Assembly: GCF_008254045.1 (NCBI RefSeq) | Contig: NZ_CP042425.1 | Span: 8,570,163 to 8,634,162, forward strand | DNA: 64,000 bases | Direction: 5' to 3' | From: Limnoglobus roseus | Lineage (GTDB): Bacteria; Planctomycetota; Planctomycetia; Gemmatales; Gemmataceae | Shown: one piece after another, positions 7,859 through 16,420 of the stretch | Numbering within the stretch: the first letter of the stretch is position 1 | Layout of the letters: the number at the start of each line of letters is the position of its first letter | Position numbers and translations under genes: made by a program | Notes under the pieces: model-generated | Database searches by the model: none | What the model was told of the DNA's origin: nothing | What the model saw: only the letters and a program-made list of their open reading frames with translations

Positions 7859-8932
7859 TCACTCTCCTTCGAGCAGGGGGATGCGGGCGATGATCGTGGT
7901 GCCCCGCCCGGGGGCGGACTCCACCTCGACCTCCCCGCCGACCTGGGCCAGCCGCTCCCGCATTCCCACCAGCCCCAGGCGGGCCGTCGCCCCGGTCGGG
8001 TCGAACCCGACGCCGTCGTCCTCCACGACCGCCCGCACCTCCCCGCCGGCCGCGAAGACCGTCACCCCTACGGCCGCCGCCCGGGCGTGCTTGGCCGCGT
8101 TCGTCAGGGCCTCCTGGACGACCCGGTAGACGGTCGTCTCGACCGCCCCCGGTAGCCGCCCGCCGACCCGCACCTCCACGGTCGCCGCCACCCCGTGCTG
8201 CCGGGACCAGTCCACCGCCAGTTCCCGCACGGCCGCCTCCAGCCCGAGGTCGTCCAGTGCCGTCGGCCGCAGGCGGACGGCCGCGGCGTGCAACTCCCGC
8301 CCCATGCCGTCGGCCAGCCCGCGGGCGTGGGCCAGGCCGTCGGCCGCCGCCTTCAAGGCCATGGCCAGGGCGGCGTGCGTTTGGCCGACCGTGTCGTGCA
8401 GATCCCGGGACACCCGCTTCCGCTCATCCTCCTGGGCCGCGGCCAGCCGTAGCGAGACCTCCCGTCGGCGGCCCATCTCGGCTTCCAGGGCGTCGACTGC
8501 CGCGGCCAGCTCGGCCGTCCGCTCGGCCACCCGCTCCTCCAGCCGCTCGTGAGCGTCGCGCAGGGCGTCCTCGGCCCTTTTGCGGGCGGTCAGGTCGCGA
8601 AGGATCTTGACCAGGTGGCCGCCGGGCATGCGGGTGAGCACGCCGCTGGCGTAGAACCGGCGGCCGTCGTTGCGGACGTGCCACCGCTCGTCGGCCGCCC
8701 GCCCGTCACGCTCGGCGGCCGAGACCTCTTGCTCGGGGACTCCGGCGGCCCGATCCTCGGGCGTGAAAATGACGTCGGCCGACCGCCCGACGGCCTCGGC
8801 CGCCGTGTGCCCCAGGATGGCTTCAGCCCCCGGGCTCCACGTCGTCACCGTGCGGTCCGGGGTCATCGTCACGATGGCGAAATCGGTGACGGTAGAGTGA
8901 ATGAGTTGGAGGATGGCGTCGGGGGTGTGCAT
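7859..8932 (-). CDS. PAS-sensor histidine kinase, NarL/LiaS-type (HisKA_3), 357 aa
   Basis: Residues 1-125 form a PAS fold (FAIVTMTPDRTVTTWSPGAE, ending in ILRDLTARKRAED). A coiled coil follows, then HisKA_3 with the phospho-acceptor in RKRVSRDLHDTVGQ (about residues 172-185). The HATPase domain has the N-box EALTNAAKHA and G-boxes DDGVGFDP and LGLVGMRERL. There is no membrane segment, so it is a cytoplasmic sensor. Kinases of this class usually phosphorylate a NarL-type regulator with a DNA-binding domain; none is adjacent, only single receivers. A possible small gene overlaps its 5' end. Confidence 0.92.
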   Translation of the reverse strand: MHTPDAILQLIHSTVTDFAIVTMTPDRTVTTWSPGAEAILGHTAAEAVGRSADVIFTPEDRAAGVPEQEVSAAERDGRAADERWHVRNDGRRFYASGVLTRMPGGHLVKILRDLTARKRAEDALRDAHERLEERVAERTAELAAAVDALEAEMGRRREVSLRLAAAQEDERKRVSRDLHDTVGQTHAALAMALKAAADGLAHARGLADGMGRELHAAAVRLRPTALDDLGLEAAVRELAVDWSRQHGVAATVEVRVGGRLPGAVETTVYRVVQEALTNAAKHARAAAVGVTVFAAGGEVRAVVEDDGVGFDPTGATARLGLVGMRERLAQVGGEVEVESAPGRGTTIIARIPLLEGE

Positions 8933-9135
8933 GCGGCCTCGGCCATCGTGGGCGGCGGGGTGGGGCTAGGGGAGGGCGCGGGGGCCGACCGGCCGGCGGC
9001 GAGCCGGGCAACGCGGTCCCGCAGCTGTTCTAGTGAACCGAGCAGGGCCGCCGTTCGTTCGGCTGCGCGTCGCAACTGCGCGTCCAGGCCGGCGGGGTCT
9101 GGCGACGTCGAATTCTCCACCATACTCTTCACCAT
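8869..9135 (-). CDS. Small coiled-coil protein overlapping a kinase start, 88 aa
   Basis: Frame beginning MVKSMVENSTSPDPAG, with an amphipathic helix (LDAQLRRAAERTAALLGSLE) typical of a short coiled coil, followed by a Pro/Ser/Thr-rich tail. It overlaps the first 64 bp of the PAS kinase in another frame, so the tail may not be functional and the overlap is long. The first 50 residues have convincing codon use. It could be a coupled accessory of the kinase, or the kinase could start later. The function is unknown. Confidence 0.4.
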   Translation of the reverse strand: MVKSMVENSTSPDPAGLDAQLRRAAERTAALLGSLEQLRDRVARLAAGRSAPAPSPSPTPPPTMAEAACTPPTPSSNSFTLPSPISPS

Positions 9136-9278
9136 GTCCGGTTGGGCCGCCGCCGGCCGTAAGCCTTGATGAAGAATATCGTGGGAGCGGCAGCCGCCTG
9201 TCGGGCATTCCCTGGACAGCGTTTAAATTGCGAAAAACCCCGACGAAGTATCGCTGACTGGGCCGGCGGTCAATCGCG

Positions 9279-9668
9279 TCACGCCCCCGGCTTTCTCATC
9301 GCGTCCACGATCTGCTCGACCGCCGCGGGCTTGACGAGGTGCTGGTGGAACCCGGCCGCCTCGATCCGCAACCGCGCCTCGGCGTCGTTCCGCCCGGTTA
9401 TGGCCACGAGGATCATCGGCGCGTCGCCCGCGTCGGCCCGCAGCCGGCGGGCCAACTCGTCCCCGTCCATTCCCGGCATGTTCAGGTCGAGCAGGCACAC
9501 GTCAGGTTCGAACTCGGCGGCGACGCGGAGGGCGGTCGGCCCGTCGTAGCACGCCCGCGCGTCGTACCCCATGGCCGTCAACAGGGCCGCAAGGCTATCG
9601 GCCGCATCCCGGCTGTCGTCTACGCACAGTACGCGGGCCGGACGCTCCCGAGTCGCCACAACGACCAT
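9279..9668 (-). CDS. Single-domain response regulator (receiver only), 129 aa
   Basis: Complete CheY-like receiver: acidic pair VDDSRD, phospho-acceptor in PDVCLLDLNMPGMDG, the switch Thr in VAITGRND and the Lys in HLVKPAA. No output domain follows. It shares the helix-1 signature DAADSLAALL with three other receivers in this window (10.2, 15.2 and 17.9 kb), a local paralogous group. Such proteins act by protein contact or as phosphate shuttles; the nearest kinase is the PAS kinase at 7.9-8.9 kb, same strand, which is a possible partner. Confidence 0.9.
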   Translation of the reverse strand: MVVVATRERPARVLCVDDSRDAADSLAALLTAMGYDARACYDGPTALRVAAEFEPDVCLLDLNMPGMDGDELARRLRADAGDAPMILVAITGRNDAEARLRIEAAGFHQHLVKPAAVEQIVDAMRKPGA

Positions 9669-9725
9669 TGATCGCCTCCATGAGAACGGGCTGAAGGAGC
9701 GGACGCCATTGTAGACGGATCACGG

Positions 9726-9947
9726 ACCGGTAAGGATGAGTGATTTCGCCGCTCCCACCACCGCACGGCTTCCAGATCGGCGACGTTCACGACCCGCGTC
9801 CCGTCGCTGAAGAGGTACGCCCTCACGGCGAACCCTCGGACGTCCTTCTCCCCCGTCGCGCGACAGGTACGGCGTGCGGCCGTCCCCTTCGGCCGGGGGC
9901 CACCGCTCGGGCGACCAAATCGTGAGGCGGTCGAACTCGGCGGTCAT
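9726..9947 (-). pseudogene. Possible frameshifted small gene
   Basis: A frame opens at 9947 (MTAEFDRLTIWSPERWPP) with good codon use for about 40 residues, then becomes Arg-rich. At that point the adjacent frame reads sensibly (AYLFSDGTRVVNVADLEAVRWW, from about 9823 to 9757). The two halves look like one small protein split by a frameshift near 9825-9830. It is unidentified, and too short to be sure either half is real. Confidence 0.3.
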
Positions 9948-10040
9948 GACGACGGCTCCGAGGTGAAGCGTCCGTGCGCAAACCGATTGTCCCTTCGGAC
10001 AATCGGAATCCGTCGGGGAAACGTGACAGGGGCGGCGGAA

Positions 10041-10449
10041 TTATTCCGGCGCGAGCACGGGCTTGGCCGATCCCTTCGTCCGGGCGGCCCAGTCGAGCAG
10101 GTCCAGGATTACGCCCGGGTCGTCCGGCTTGACGAGGTGGAACCGGATGCCAGTGCCGGTCGACAGGTTCTGGCTGGCCCGGCCGTCGCACCCGGTGACG
10201 GCGGCAACGACGGGCGGACGGCCCGAGGCGTTGAGGTGCTGGGCGACCGCCCACCCGTCCAAGCCGGGCATGAGCAGGTCGAGGATCCCCGTCCGGCGGG
10301 GCCTCGGCGGCCAGGCGGAGGGCGTCACGGCCACCGAGGGCGACCCGCGGCCGGTGGCCGCGGAGGGCGATGAGTTGGGCGAGGGAGTCGGCCGCGTCGG
10401 CATTATCGTCGACGACCAGCACGGACAACGGGGAGGTTGCAGCGATCAT
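10041..10449 (-). pseudogene. Single-domain response regulator, frameshifted
   Basis: The N-terminal half (MIAATSPLSVLVVDDNADAADSLAQL to about residue 54) is in one frame. The second half, from ILDLLMPGLDGWAVAQHLN through the Thr box (AAVTGCDG) and Lys box (FHLVKPDD) to the stop at 10041, is in the next frame. The break falls at the CCCC run at 10287-10290 (GGGG on the coding strand). Joined, it is a complete receiver with all key residues, of the same DAADSLA subfamily as its neighbours. The receiver consensus PDVVLLDL suggests two bases were lost rather than one gained. A recent inactivation or an assembly error is likely. Confidence 0.75.
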
Positions 10450-10591
10450 GGATCGTGCCCGTAACCAAGGGTCAAATCACGGTGGGCGATGGACGATGGG
10501 TGTGAAGTAAATTTTGAGAACGGCCGATCCGGGCGGCAAGAGGCAATCCCATGAGCCGCCGGTATCATGACGGGACCACCGAGGGCGGGCG

Positions 10592-11405
10592 ATGACGGAA
10601 GCGGAGTGGCTTACGTGCGGGTCATCGCTGGCCCTGTTCGGACCCATCGGCGGACGACGCTCGACAGGAAGCGGCGGCGGCTCGGCTGCGCATTGGGACG
10701 GCACATCTGGCCGGCCCTTCACGATGACCGGAGTCGGGCGGCCATCGAAGTCGCCGAGCGGTTCGCCGACGGGGCGGCCACCAAGGCCGAACTCGCGGCC
10801 GCACGGGCGGTCGTGGTGAACGGCCGGAATTACAGCCGCAGTCGGAATGGTAAGAAGCCGTGACACAGGTTCCGAAACTGCTCGAAATCGAGGCGTTTCG
10901 GAGCCTGCATTACAGCTTCTCACGAGTGTTACGGTACCGCTGTAAGTGTTTGGGCGGCCCGCCGTTCGGTCCGTGGATGGGCTGTGCCAGCGGCCGGTGT
11001 AGGAGTCTAGGGAAGGCGCACCCATCGACGGCCACGCGACGGATGCGCCGATCTGGGAGGACGCCGCGGAAGCCATGAACCGCGTGGGGCACCCGTGGCA
11101 CGCGGAGCTGGGTTGACAGTGCTCCGCGGCCCGGTGCGTTTTCGGCCGATTACCCTCGCCGCTGCCTGTCGGGCGAAGAAGCTCGTCAAGATTCCAAAAG
11201 CCATTTACGACGAGCGTGCTTTCGACCGCCTGCCTTCCTCGCGGATGCGTTGCAGGACGCCGGGTGTGAGGACGAGGACGTGTTGGGCCACTGTCGGGGC
11301 GACGGGCCGCACGTGAGGGGATGCCGGGTCGACGGCGTGCTCGGGAAGGGGTGGGGGAGTGGAAACCGCGGCCAGTACTTGACAAACGCCGAGGGGACGA
11401 AGTAA
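10592..11405 (+). pseudogene. Degraded gene of a Gemmata-type family beginning MTEAEWL
   Basis: Pieces of one protein are spread over several frames. The start MTEAEWLTC is at 10592. From about 10650 the next frame reads RKRRRLGCALGRHIWPALHD, then RSRAAIEVAERFADGAATKA, ending at 10863. Further on AIYDERAFDRLP (about 11197-11232) and, in another frame, LADALQDAGCEDEDVLGHC and GPHVRGCRVDGVLGKG end near 11405. From memory these are the N- and C-terminal hallmarks of a planctomycete family often found near TIGR02996 proteins. At least three frame changes and missing middle sequence make this a relic. The last ~45 bp recur at 14156-14220. Confidence 0.55.
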
Positions 11406-11463
11406 GAGGCCCCCGGTAAAACGGCGGCCCGACCGAAAGGGAATCGCCTCCCACTCCCGCCGG

Positions 11464-12405
11464 TTAGTAATCGGTCGGCAGGTCGCCGGCGTTCGGGGTG
11501 AGCGTCCGCCACCAGACGGTCAGCGGGTCGACGTTCTGGTTCATGTTTCGCACGCTCCCGTCGCCCATGCTGACGAGGAGGACGCCCGTGTGCGAGCCGG
11601 ACGCGAGGCCGCAGTTCGCCACCGGCTTCGGGGCGATCTGGAATTTCGCACTCGCCGCGATGTACCCGCTCTGCGAGTCCCCGATGTTCGACCAGTTGGC
11701 CGCCGCCGGGTCGGACGGGCCGACGCCGAACACCGGCGTGTACGAGTTGTTCCACGCCCCGTGCGGCCACAGGTTATACCGGTTGTTCGTCGCCCCCGTC
11801 CCGTTGACCGCGCACTGGGACAGCTTCTCGGCGTACATGACCGTGTTCGACGTGCCGTCGCTGAACGTGTACGCGAGGCTCGGCTTCCCCGCCCCGATCA
11901 GCCACAGGCTCGCCGGGATGGTCGTGGACGGGACGCCGAACACCTGGAAGTTCATCCCGTAGGACCCGGACGCCCACGTCCCCTGGCCTAAGCCGTCCCC
12001 GTACAGGGGGTCGGACGGGCAGGCCAGCGTCTTGATTTTCGCGTTCCGGCCGAGGCCCGTGTTCGCCGCCCCGGTCTGCAAGTTGATCGGGTAGCCGAAC
12101 GACTTGTACACGTTGTCCTGCTCCATGAACGGGAGCAGGGAGACGAACCCGTGCCACTTGACGTTGGTCCCCCCGGAGTCCCCGTCATACTGCGACGGGA
12201 GCCGCTCGAACGTGCTCTGGTGGGTGTGGGCGGCGGTGCCGATCTGTTTCAGGTTGTTCGAGCAGGTGCTGCGGGCGGCCGCCTCGCGGACCTTTTGGAC
12301 GGCCGGCAGGAGCAGGCCGATGAGGATGGCGATGATGGCGATCACGACGAGCAGTTCGATGAGAGTGAACCCACGGCGGGTTCGGGGAGGCAAGCGGTCA
12401 GGCAC
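11464..12405 (-). CDS. DUF1559 prepilin-like protein, 313 aa
   Basis: Planctomycete DUF1559 proteins carry a type IV pilin/pseudopilin N-terminus and a secreted globular domain. Residues 10-45 hold the prepilin cleavage and hydrophobic segment (RRGFTLIELLVVIAIIAILI), followed by the diagnostic LLPAVQKVREAAARSTCSNN. The body contains FVSLLPFMEQDNVY and DGTSNTVMYAEK, and it ends with the family motif VSMGDGSVRNMNQNVD. It is full length. It is probably processed by a prepilin peptidase and exported by a type II/IV pilus-like machine. It stands alone here; a second member occurs at 59.7 kb. Confidence 0.95.
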   Translation of the reverse strand: MPDRLPPRTRRGFTLIELLVVIAIIAILIGLLLPAVQKVREAAARSTCSNNLKQIGTAAHTHQSTFERLPSQYDGDSGGTNVKWHGFVSLLPFMEQDNVYKSFGYPINLQTGAANTGLGRNAKIKTLACPSDPLYGDGLGQGTWASGSYGMNFQVFGVPSTTIPASLWLIGAGKPSLAYTFSDGTSNTVMYAEKLSQCAVNGTGATNNRYNLWPHGAWNNSYTPVFGVGPSDPAAANWSNIGDSQSGYIAASAKFQIAPKPVANCGLASGSHTGVLLVSMGDGSVRNMNQNVDPLTVWWRTLTPNAGDLPTDY

Positions 12406-13055
12406 GGAGGGGTCCTTTGGGGCGAGGTGAGTCCGGCCGCCGGCCTCGGCACGGTCGCGTCAGCCCCAACGGTCGGAGATGTGAACGTAACGGCTTCCTA
12501 TCGCCTGGTCAACGCCTAAACTATAGCCGGATATGAACTTAAGATAATCCGAGTGACATTCTGTGCCCAGGCCCGTAAGGATTATCGGATGTACACGGGA
12601 TAAGAGTAGTGCTCCGGCGAGGGTAAGATCGGACTGGCGGATAGAGTGGCGTGTCCCAACAGGGCATCGCCGAATTGCTTTTGCCCCGCCTGCCGCGTTA
12701 CCGCGTGCTCATTTTGCAATGCGCCGAAAAAACGCGAAGGGGGCTTTTTCAAAAGTGCCGGAGAAGGAAACTACGGCCGGTTCGTAGTCGCCCGAAACCA
12801 CTCCAATGATTTTGTTGCAGGATCGGGTGCCTGCGTCCGATGAGCAAGGCAGTAGTAGGGCAACGGATCGGACCTGGGCAGTATCACATACGAGCCGGAT
12901 CCCCGGATCCTCAGCGTGCGCGCCGCGACCGCGCTGATGTTTGCCGCCTACTTGCGACGGCCTGTCATCGTCGTCGGGCTGCTGTTCGTGGCGTGGCGCT
13001 CGGGGCCGACCCCGAGGCAAGACAGGGTCTGAGGTGTCGCAAAGCGAGCAACCGG
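12406..13055. other. 650-bp gap with no supported gene
   Basis: Upstream region of the DUF1559 gene and of whatever lies to the right. The part at 12500-12620 is AT-richer than its surroundings and may hold the DUF1559 promoter. Short frames exist on both strands (for example 12709-13059 minus, and a plus-strand hydrophobic stretch LRRPVIVVGLLFVAWRSG ending at a TGA near 13032) but none has a convincing start or family. Confidence 0.5.
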
Positions 13056-13280
13056 TCATATGTCGCCCGGTTGAATCCGCCGGAGGGCGACTTCCAGGGC
13101 GTCGATTCTCGCCAGCATGTCTTCCACCGACGCAAGGAGTTGACGCTGCATCCGCATCAAATCCTCGATACGGCTCATCAACGGGTTCTGGGCGGCCGCC
13201 GCCGCGTCTTGTTGGAACGGCAACGAACCGACGTTCGGGGCGTTATCGGGCACGGAGGATTCTTCGATCGGTCGAGGCAT
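13056..13280 (-). CDS. Small coiled-coil protein, 74 aa
   Basis: From the ATG at 13280 (MPRPIEESSVPDN) the protein is mostly one amphipathic helix (MSRIEDLMRMQRQLLASVED, then MLARIDALEVALRR), consistent with a short coiled-coil oligomerisation module. The frame extends further upstream but that part looks non-coding. Unrecognised. It lies 162 bp downstream of the Hsp20 gene on the same strand, so it could share its transcript. Confidence 0.5.
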   Translation of the reverse strand: MPRPIEESSVPDNAPNVGSLPFQQDAAAAAQNPLMSRIEDLMRMQRQLLASVEDMLARIDALEVALRRIQPGDI

Positions 13281-13442
13281 TGTCGTCGACTCGGTTCCAG
13301 GGTTGGGACGGCGGTCGCCGTGGGATCGGCCGCACACTCCGCGGTTCGCGGTGGCGGGGAACGATCCTGCCGAGGCGACCGCCGTGACGCTCCACAGGCC
13401 CACCAAAGGGGCGCGACCGTTGGACCGCGCCCCGGCCCGGGG

Positions 13443-13850
13443 TTACGCCGACTTGAGGGCGATCTTCCGCGGCTTTGCGGCCTCGGACTTCGGGCACGTG
13501 ATGGACAGGACGCCGTTCGCGAGCGTCGCCTCCACCCGGTCCGCGTCCACCCCGCACGGCAGGGCCGCCCGGGTCTCGAACCGGCCGAACGAGCGGTCGT
13601 CGCCCGAACGACCCCGGACCTTCCGCTCGCCGCAGACGATGAGCTCGTCGCCGTGGATGGCGATGTCCACGTCCTGCTCCGTCGCCCCCGGGACGTCCAT
13701 CTCGAAGTGCACGGCGTCCGTCGATTCCCACAGGGCCGGCCCACGGGTCGGCCACCCGCGGGCGGCGACCCCCTCGAAGAGTCGGTCGAGCACGGGGCTG
13801 AGGCGGTTGGCCGGGGCGAACGGGGCGTCGTTGGCGAGAAGGGACAGCAT
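13443..13850 (-). CDS. Hsp20 family small heat-shock protein, 135 aa
   Basis: Small heat-shock proteins are ATP-independent holdases. The alpha-crystallin domain spans about residues 40-130: DAVHFEMDVPGATEQDVDIA, then GDELIVCGERK, then FGRFETRAALPCGVDADRVEA, and the hallmark ANGVLSITCPK. The C-terminus (KPRKIALKSA) retains a weak I-x-L/A-type anchor. The ATG at 13850 has GGAGG six bases upstream, which fixes the start; the longer frame is rejected. Length is slightly short but normal for planctomycete members. No CIRCE element was seen upstream. Confidence 0.93.
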   Translation of the reverse strand: MLSLLANDAPFAPANRLSPVLDRLFEGVAARGWPTRGPALWESTDAVHFEMDVPGATEQDVDIAIHGDELIVCGERKVRGRSGDDRSFGRFETRAALPCGVDADRVEATLANGVLSITCPKSEAAKPRKIALKSA

Positions 13851-14155
13851 GATTAACCTCCTTCGAGCGTGGTCGGGCACCGCGGGGATACGGGGCGGCG
13901 GTCGGTGCCCGACGGGAATCCCCGCCGCCCGCACCAAAAAATGCAAGGAGCGTGCCCGCGGCGGCGACCGGGCGGAAGTCGAAATGCGACTTGGAAATAA
14001 GGCAAACAGTGCGAAATCGGGCCACCGCGAGGAGTGCCAGTTTGGCAGCGGAGGGCCATAGAAATTCGGTCAACTTCGTCTTTACGGCCCTGGATGCTGG
14101 GTGGATCCAGACGGGCGTGTTGGCCGTTCGGCAAACACGATCTCGCCGCGGCCCC

Positions 14156-14220
14156 TCACCCCTTCCCGAGCACGCCGTCGACGACCCGGCATCCCCTCAC
14201 ATGCGGCCCCGTCGCCGCGG
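14156..14220 (-). pseudogene. C-terminal relic of the MTEAEWL family
   Basis: The minus strand reads GPHVRGCRVVDGVLGKG followed by TGA, nearly identical in DNA to the end of the degraded gene at 11.3-11.4 kb, with one extra GTC codon. Upstream sequence is not recognisable. It is a second, even shorter, remnant of the same family in opposite orientation. Confidence 0.5.
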
Positions 14221-14249
14221 CAGTGTCAGCTATCCTCTGCACACTCTGA

Positions 14250-14435
14250 GACATCCACGGTGTAGCCACCTTGGAACTGGATGCGAACGGAGTGGTACAA
14301 GCCCTTAAGATCGAGGGCCGTGCACGCCTGGAGCAATCCATCCCCGGCGAGGGGCTGTTCCAAGAATTCGAAGCCGTGGTCCTTAAAGAGATGTCATTGT
14401 CTGAACGAGATTCCACCCCGGCGGGAGCCTGTTGA
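14250..14435 (+). pseudogene. Orphan C-terminal gene fragment
   Basis: After a stop at 14247 the frame reads GVATLELDANGVVQALKIEG, then RLEQSIPGEGLFQEFEAVVL, and stops at 14435. The composition is clearly protein-like (alternating beta-strand pattern), yet no ATG or GTG start lies at the head; only a TTG at 14271 is available. It is best read as the end of a gene whose front has been lost. The family is not recognised. Confidence 0.35.
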
Positions 14436-14493
14436 ACGGCTCGAACGCAGAACTTGGGAGGGCGCGCGGTAACCTCGTCGAAGTTTTCCCGGC

Positions 14494-14733
14494 CTACGCG
14501 CCAACGCACGCGCACTCGTCGACGTGGCTCACGACCTCCCGGACGGTCGGGAGTCGGGTGCCGGACAGGAAGAACACATTCCGGTCGTTCCGGAACACCT
14601 GGAACTCGCCCTCGATCCCATTCAGGACCTCGACGCGCGTTCCCGGGCGGTACCGGAACGTCGCAGCCACCGACCGTGCCAGGCCCCGGGTGAACGGGCA
14701 GTGCGGGCACCGGTAGATCGTGATGTTCGTCAT
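14494..14733 (-). CDS. SelW-like Rdx family protein, 79 aa
   Basis: From the ATG at 14733: TNITIYRCPHCPFTRGLARS, then a strand with GTRVEVLNGIEGEFQVFRND, then RNVFFLSGTRLPTVREVVSHVDE. The CxxC (CPHC) after the first beta strand, the G-E-F-x-V strand and the LP-turn-helix match the thioredoxin-like Rdx/SelW fold, in which selenocysteine is often replaced by cysteine as here. A thiol redox role, possibly with glutathione, is known for relatives and inferred here. It is monocistronic. Confidence 0.65.
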   Translation of the reverse strand: MTNITIYRCPHCPFTRGLARSVAATFRYRPGTRVEVLNGIEGEFQVFRNDRNVFFLSGTRLPTVREVVSHVDECACVGA

Positions 14734-14989
14734 GACGCTTACACTCCGTGCTGGGCACCGCACCCTGAGCAACCGGGGTGCCGCCCTCGAACCTGCCGCG
14801 CGGGTTTGACCCGTCCTGAACTTTTCCGCGATTCCCCGCCCCGGCGGCGGCAGTGCGAGGAGTTCTGTGCCCCGGCGCGAGGGGTGTAAACGAAGGGCAT
14901 CATCCCCCTCGATCGGGGCGAGGGGTCAACTCCGCGTTTGCGAGAACGGAACGGCATTCGATTGCACGGCGGTCGGCGGGGGCGGCGGT

Positions 14990-15385
14990 TCAAGGAGGCG
15001 AGTTCATTAGCCGGCGGGCCTCGCGGGTGCGGGCGGCCCGGGCGAGTACGCTGAGAACCATGGCGGTATCGTCCTGCTTCCCCAAGTGGAACGGGATGTG
15101 GACCCACGCCACCCCAAGAGGGTCGGCACCGGCCGCGGCTTCCGTGACCGGGCGGTGGTTCGATGCCGCGAGGTTTGCGGCCAACTCCCACCCGTCCATC
15201 CCGGGCATGTGGAGGTCCAGCAAGACGACATCCGGCCGGGCTTCAACGGCGAGGGCGATCGCGTCCGCCGCACTGGCGGCGGTCCGCACGGCGTAACCGT
15301 GACGGGTCAAGCAGGCGGCAAGCGAGTCCGCGGCGTTCCGGTCGTCGTCAATGATCAGAACGGACAGGGGGACGGGATCGGTCAA
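14990..15385 (-). CDS. Single-domain response regulator with altered Lys-Pro box, 131 aa
   Basis: Receiver of the DAADSLA subfamily: acidic residues IDDDRN, acceptor Asp in PDVVLLDLHMPGMDGWELA. The second half is unusual: the switch region reads NHRPVTEAAAGADPLG and the conserved Lys-Pro appears as HLGKQDD, with Pro replaced by Gln. The likely start is TTG at 15385; the frame has no ATG nearby, and the longer reading from 15793 is implausible. It could be a divergent, weakly switching receiver. The neighbour upstream on the same strand encodes a zinc ribbon. Confidence 0.75.
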   Translation of the reverse strand: MTDPVPLSVLIIDDDRNAADSLAACLTRHGYAVRTAASAADAIALAVEARPDVVLLDLHMPGMDGWELAANLAASNHRPVTEAAAGADPLGVAWVHIPFHLGKQDDTAMVLSVLARAARTREARRLMNSPP

Positions 15386-15420
15386 GGTAACGGTCTCTCG
15401 GGACGATAGTCGAGGGCGGG

Positions 15421-15687
15421 CTACGGGTTTGATCGCGGACCCGCGACGTGGCCACGGCGGAATTCGGGGGGAACGACCGACACCGCCAAGCGGTGACCGG
15501 GCGTCACTCGAAACAGGGTCCGGCAGGTGGCGCACCGGGCTGTTTGCCCGACGAGGCGAGCGGGGACGCGGTAAGACTGGCGGCAGGTCGAGCAGGCGAT
15601 GATCACGGGCGGTTTGGGCACGGGTCGAATCCCGTGGGGTGGTATGGCAGGGCAACCCACTGTAAGACACTCGCCATTCGGAGTCAA
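15421..15687 (-). CDS. Zinc-ribbon (MJ0042-like) protein, 88 aa
   Basis: Residues 29-62 read VIIACSTCRQSYRVPARLVG, then QTARCATCRTLFRV: two CxxC knuckles separated as in the MJ0042-type zinc finger that heads many planctomycete and proteobacterial proteins. The short tail is Pro/Arg-rich. There is no other domain, so it may be an adaptor or a shortened member. It sits 35 bp upstream of the receiver at 14990-15385 and could be cotranscribed. Confidence 0.65.
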   Translation of the reverse strand: MTPNGECLTVGCPAIPPHGIRPVPKPPVIIACSTCRQSYRVPARLVGQTARCATCRTLFRVTPGHRLAVSVVPPEFRRGHVAGPRSNP

Positions 15688-15810
15688 ATGAGTTTTGGAA
15701 AGTAAAGAACAACTCGGCGTGAAGGCTTACGGACGGGGTACAATCCACCGCACCCGTGTCCGGCTTGGCGGCCGGTGGTGCAGAGATGTTCAAACGAAGC
15801 AGGAGTTAGG

Positions 15811-16050
15811 ATGCCGACGCCCGGCCTACCACCCGTCAAGAAAGCACACACGCCGACCCCCGGCGATCCGCCGCCCAAGAAACGGCGTGCCGTGATCGTC
15901 GACGCCGTTGGAACGGCGAGAACGGTCCACGGCGGCGAGGGCCAGCCCTTCGATCTCGACGCGGCGTTCAGCGCGGGCGCGACCCTCGTGTCCGGCCCGC
16001 ACCCCATCGGGATGGCGGGGAGTTTGTTCCTCATCGTCCAGGAACCGTAG
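15811..16050 (+). CDS. Hypothetical protein, 79 aa
   Basis: ATG at 15811 preceded by AGGAG at a good distance. The first 25 residues are Pro/Lys-rich and disordered (MPTPGLPPVKKAHTPTPGD), followed by a short globular segment (AVIVDAVGTARTVHGGEG, later GMAGSLFLIVQEP). Unrecognised. The ribosome-binding site and clean start support it as a real small gene. Confidence 0.5.
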   Translation: MPTPGLPPVKKAHTPTPGDPPPKKRRAVIVDAVGTARTVHGGEGQPFDLDAAFSAGATLVSGPHPIGMAGSLFLIVQEP

Positions 16051-16191
16051 GCTCTCGCTCACCCCACCTTCACCGTCGTGACCAACTCGCCGTCCGCGCC
16101 CACGGCCCACTCGATGTCGCCGCGTACGCCATCAACTCCCCCGCGTACCGGACTTCCTCGCGACCCGGAGGCACCGGCGTACACCGACTGA

Positions 16192-16359
16192 AAGCGATCA
16201 CAGAAGCGGCCGCGGAACGCCCAGGCGACTGAGGCCGAAGTCGAGGGCTTGGCTGCCCGCGTCGAGCGGGAGATTCAGGTTCGCGGCGGGGCGCGGCCGA
16301 CGGCGAAGTGGATCAGCGAGATCGTCGCGATGCTGGGCTGGGTGCCGGGGGAGCGGTGA
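16192..16359 (+). pseudogene. C-terminal gene fragment
   Basis: The frame between stops reads ATEAEVEGLAARVEREIQVR, then GGARPTAKWISEIVAMLGWV and ends PGER. It is strongly protein-like but lacks a start codon and a front half. It is probably the end of a decayed gene. The family is unknown. Confidence 0.3.
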
Positions 16360-16420
16360 GTTTACGGCGGCCGACTTTAATCACGATGTGCGGCGGCTAA
16401 GATACCCTTGTTGACGCACT

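Noticed and set aside
9823..10449. 208-aa reading of the receiver region as one protein
   Set aside because: After residue 54 the frame turns into Arg/Pro-rich sequence; the receiver continues in the neighbouring frame, so this is a frameshift, not a longer protein.
10477..11454. 325-codon minus-strand frame
   Set aside because: Composition is Ser/Arg/Pro-rich without any motif, while the plus strand of the same DNA carries recognisable family segments (MTEAEWL, GPHVRGC).
12709..13059. 116-aa minus-strand frame upstream of DUF1559
   Set aside because: No start signal, mixed composition, no family; conflicts with a hydrophobic plus-strand stretch that is equally unsupported.
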